Shown piece after piece: positions 61,640 to 64,000 of a stretch of 64,000 nt of DNA (positions within the stretch are counted from its first letter, which is position 1; each line of letters starts with the position of its first letter). The stretch comes from JBKCUI01 sp052161605 (lineage in GTDB: Bacteria; Planctomycetota; Planctomycetia; Pirellulales; Pirellulaceae), in NCBI GenBank assembly GCA_052161605.1, contig CP197409.1; one strand, written 5' to 3'. The notes under the pieces were generated by a model. The model was not told the DNA's origin. It saw only the letters and a program-made list of their open reading frames with translations, and did not search any database. A program made the translations under genes and the position numbers.

Positions 61640-64000
61640 TAGTACCTCGTAATCACTTCATGTAGGTTGAGAATGGTGCGGGCGACATTGGTCCATGCGG
61701 CCAATTCGATCGTGTCCTTACCAGCGGGTAGAGGATACTGCCCCACTTGTAAGAGCTTGCTCGCGGATTCAGGACTGTTCTTGTACTCTGTTCTAGCTTG
61801 ATCGAGCAATGAAGCCAGAACGGCAATCTCCTCGGCAATTGCTGCTCGGGCGAGTCCTCGCTCCACAGCAAACGAAATTTTCTGCTCATCGGTCTCGCCT
61901 CCCTTTTCCAGGATGGCTGTCGCGAAGACTCTGGCGGCCTCGACATAAGTCGGATCGTTCAGGAGCACCAATGATTGCAGTGGTGTGTTGGATCGAGGAC
62001 GATCGGCCGTGCACTCCTCACGCGATGGGGCATCAAAAGCCATAAGGCTTGGGTGCAAGTACTGACGTTGCCAGTGAGTATAAAGTCCTCGGCGATAAAG
62101 CTGGTCTGCTCGGCTGTTCTCCCACTCGCGTTGCGGAAAGTTGAGATAGGACCAATACCCCGGTGGCTGATAAGGTTTCACACTCTTGCCACCAATGCGG
62201 GTGACCAAAAGACCACTTACGGCCAGAGCGTTGTCGCGAATGAGCTCCGCTTCGAGTCGGAAACGACCCTGTCTAGCCAACCATCGGTTGTCCGGGTCCG
62301 CTTGCCACGCCTCTTCACTAGGGAGCGAGGAACGCTGATAGGCATCCGACAGCAGTATTTCTCTCACCAATTCTTTTACGTTCCAACCCGATTCGATAAA
62401 TCGTGCGGCGAGGTAGTCGAGCAGTTCCGGATGCAAGGGCGGTTCGCCTTGTGCACCGAAATCATCCAAGCTCCTTGAAAGCCCTTGTCCAAAAAACAAC
62501 TTCCATAGGCGATTCACAGTCACCCGGGCGGTGAGTGGATTGTCGGGGGAGGTGATCCAATTGGCGAGATCGAGTCGCGTCAGTCGCTCCCCTGCGGATA
62601 CCTTTTGAAACGAGGGGACAGAAATCGCCGCAGGAAAACCAGGCTCGACCTCTTCGCCAGTTTCGTCCATCCAGTTACCCCGCGCCAAAACGCGCACCGT
62701 TCTCGGTTTAACCGGCTTCGTGACCAGCGTGATCGGAATCGATCTTTCGAGCTGCTCCTTCTGCTTGGTTAGTTTTGCAAGCTCGTCTCGCTCCGTGGCG
62801 AGCAGCGGCGTTAGCGCGAGGAAGTGTTTTCGAATTTGTTCTCGTTCATCGGCCGTTCGATCGTCGACTGGTTTAGGAAGGATCGACGCGATTTCTGGTG
62901 GTGTCATCAGCTCCGAAACGCTCTCGGTGCTGCGACTTGTTCCTGAAAGACGAAAGCGTCCCAGTGTATGTTTCGGGTTATCGAGATTCTGGGCTAATTC
63001 GATCTCGAGCAATCTGCCATCGGCGACGCTTTTTACGATGTCCTCTTGTTCGGATGATTCGTTGTTCGGTGCATCGAATTGCTGCGAGACAGGGTTTTGA
63101 AACTGAAAGACTGCTTGATTGGGCTTTCCAGCTTGTTCCATAATGGCCCAACCCCATTTGGCCCCCTTGACGTCCTTGTCGATGGCAGCGGCGACCGCCC
63201 ATTTGCCGTAGGGATTGCCGCCAGCGGCACCGGTTTGTTCGTAGGACGCGATAGCTGCCGCAAAGTCGTGAACGATAGGATCACTCCCCTCTCGAAGGGT
63301 TCTCGCTACGATCTCGCTGAGAACAAAGTTCCCGTTTCCCGCTCGGCCAGGTCCCTTGTTGGGCAGAGAATCGTCGGGAAGAACTTCTAATCGAATTGCC
63401 GACAGACCTGAGGCAGGAATCTTAATTGTCGCGATGTAAGAGTCGGTGTCTGGATTGTCGCCGCTCGCCAAAATCGAACCGTCGTCCAATGTCTTGAGCT
63501 CGGCACCGTTCTTGGACCGGATCGATTGAATCTCCAACGGGAACCAATGAGTCTGCGATTGCTCCCACGACTGTTGGGCTTGCATTAGCTCATCGGTCGA
63601 GGTGCTGAGTTTCTTTTTAATGGCTTCGATACCGGCCTGAAGCTGTGCGAGTTCACTTGACTGTTCGGGAGTGGGGACGGAAACATGCGGTCCCCAAATG
63701 CCGGTGTCATGATTACCTGGGTAAAGTCCCACCTCGTCGATGTCGGCGAAGAAGGCCTCCATCTGGTAAAACTCTTTGGCTGAGAGGGGATCGAATTTAT
63801 GATCGTGGCACTCAGAGCACCCCATCGTCATGGCCATCCAAGTTCCCGAAACATTGCGCACTCGTTCGGCGATGTATTTGGACAGGTACTCTTTGGGCTG
63901 AACGCCACCTTCGGCACTCATCATGCCGAGCCGGTTGTAGCCGGACGCGATTTGGTCGGTCAAGCTGGGCTCGGGAACGAGATCGCCCGCGATTTGCTCT
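61639..64000 (-). CDS. DUF1549/DUF1553 protein (PSD1 family), 5' end outside the window
   Basis: The frame is open to the window end, so the start is missing. Visible part: end of DUF1549 with LSKYIAERVRNVSGTWMAMT and the haem-like motif MGCSECHDHKFDPLSAKEFY (CxxCH), a concanavalin-like beta region at about 120-330, then DUF1553 with LDLANWITSPDNPLTARVTV, NRLWKLFFGQGLSRSLDDFG, and NTPLQSLVLLNDPTYVEAAR. These large exported proteins come with DUF1501 proteins in planctomycetes and are thought to act in polymer degradation or redox chemistry. The TAA overlaps the next ATG. Confidence 0.92.
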   Translation of the reverse strand, partial: EQIAGDLVPEPSLTDQIASGYNRLGMMSAEGGVQPKEYLSKYIAERVRNVSGTWMAMTMGCSECHDHKFDPLSAKEFYQMEAFFADIDEVGLYPGNHDTGIWGPHVSVPTPEQSSELAQLQAGIEAIKKKLSTSTDELMQAQQSWEQSQTHWFPLEIQSIRSKNGAELKTLDDGSILASGDNPDTDSYIATIKIPASGLSAIRLEVLPDDSLPNKGPGRAGNGNFVLSEIVARTLREGSDPIVHDFAAAIASYEQTGAAGGNPYGKWAVAAAIDKDVKGAKWGWAIMEQAGKPNQAVFQFQNPVSQQFDAPNNESSEQEDIVKSVADGRLLEIELAQNLDNPKHTLGRFRLSGTSRSTESVSELMTPPEIASILPKPVDDRTADEREQIRKHFLALTPLLATERDELAKLTKQKEQLERSIPITLVTKPVKPRTVRVLARGNWMDETGEEVEPGFPAAISVPSFQKVSAGERLTRLDLANWITSPDNPLTARVTVNRLWKLFFGQGLSRSLDDFGAQGEPPLHPELLDYLAARFIESGWNVKELVREILLSDAYQRSSLPSEEAWQADPDNRWLARQGRFRLEAELIRDNALAVSGLLVTRIGGKSVKPYQPPGYWSYLNFPQREWENSRADQLYRRGLYTHWQRQYLHPSLMAFDAPSREECTADRPRSNTPLQSLVLLNDPTYVEAARVFATAILEKGGETDEQKISFAVERGLARAAIAEEIAVLASLLDQARTEYKNSPESASKLLQVGQYPLPAGKDTIELAAWTNVARTILNLHEVITRY

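Overview
The window looks like chromosome of a planctomycete, most likely Pirellulaceae. Supporting families are a YTV-repeat cysteine-rich wall protein, a DUF1559 prepilin-like protein, a DUF1501/DUF1553 pair, two PEP-CTERM proteins, an SHD1 protein, an NPYxSP-type membrane protein and many long TPR/LRR/beta-propeller secreted proteins. Functions are assigned by reading translations and recognising motifs; no database search was run.

Layout. 1-8.1 kb: a PQQ-type propeller end, then a run of small minus-strand genes of mostly unknown function. Several are separated by copies of one intergenic module holding a sigma70-like promoter and a GC-rich hairpin. An attC-like integron site ends the first small gene, so this looks like an old cassette array. 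8.1-16.4 kb: ribBA, a sigma54 activator, two SDR dehydrogenases, a KDG-type sugar kinase and a HAF-repeat secreted protein. 16.4-24.4 kb: dense REP-like hairpin repeats (family REP1) around a two-domain Y1 (RAYT-like) transposase with a frameshift, two PEP-CTERM genes and a TPR protein. 24.4-30.8 kb: GNAT, parB, parA, a second Y1 transposase flanked by a different repeat family (REP2), miaB and a parS-like site. 30.8-32.4 kb: IS110-family element copy 1. 32.7-45.3 kb: TPR-redoxin protein, a candidate small RNA unit, a FlgM-like protein, a REP2 tandem array, the YTV protein, and a lipoprotein/LRR pair. 45.5-54.4 kb: tRNA-Pro, then a decayed defence island: a type I restriction system whose M and R genes have lost their catalytic cores and whose S gene has a stop codon, an apparently intact AbiE pair with palindromic operators, a broken VapBC-like pair and a Uma2 remnant. 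54.8-58.0 kb: DUF1559 and a PepSY/DUF2271/DUF4198 operon. 58.4-60.1 kb: IS110-family copy 2, inverted relative to copy 1. 60.2-64 kb: DUF1501/DUF1553.

The most striking system is the set of interlocking repeats and mobile genes. Two REP-like families each surround their own Y1 transposase. The two IS110-family elements sit at the same base of REP2 units. Downstream of each IS110 transposase gene lies a predicted bridge RNA with two loops. One loop carries segments matching the REP2 target (8 and 4-5 nt), the other carries segments matching the element's own joined ends (7 and 6 nt), and both share the GG core.

A second theme is decay that keeps gene ends while deleting the middle (hsdM, hsdR, Uma2). 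Three frameshifts are each repairable by adding one base to a homopolymer, so sequencing error must be excluded before those genes are called dead.
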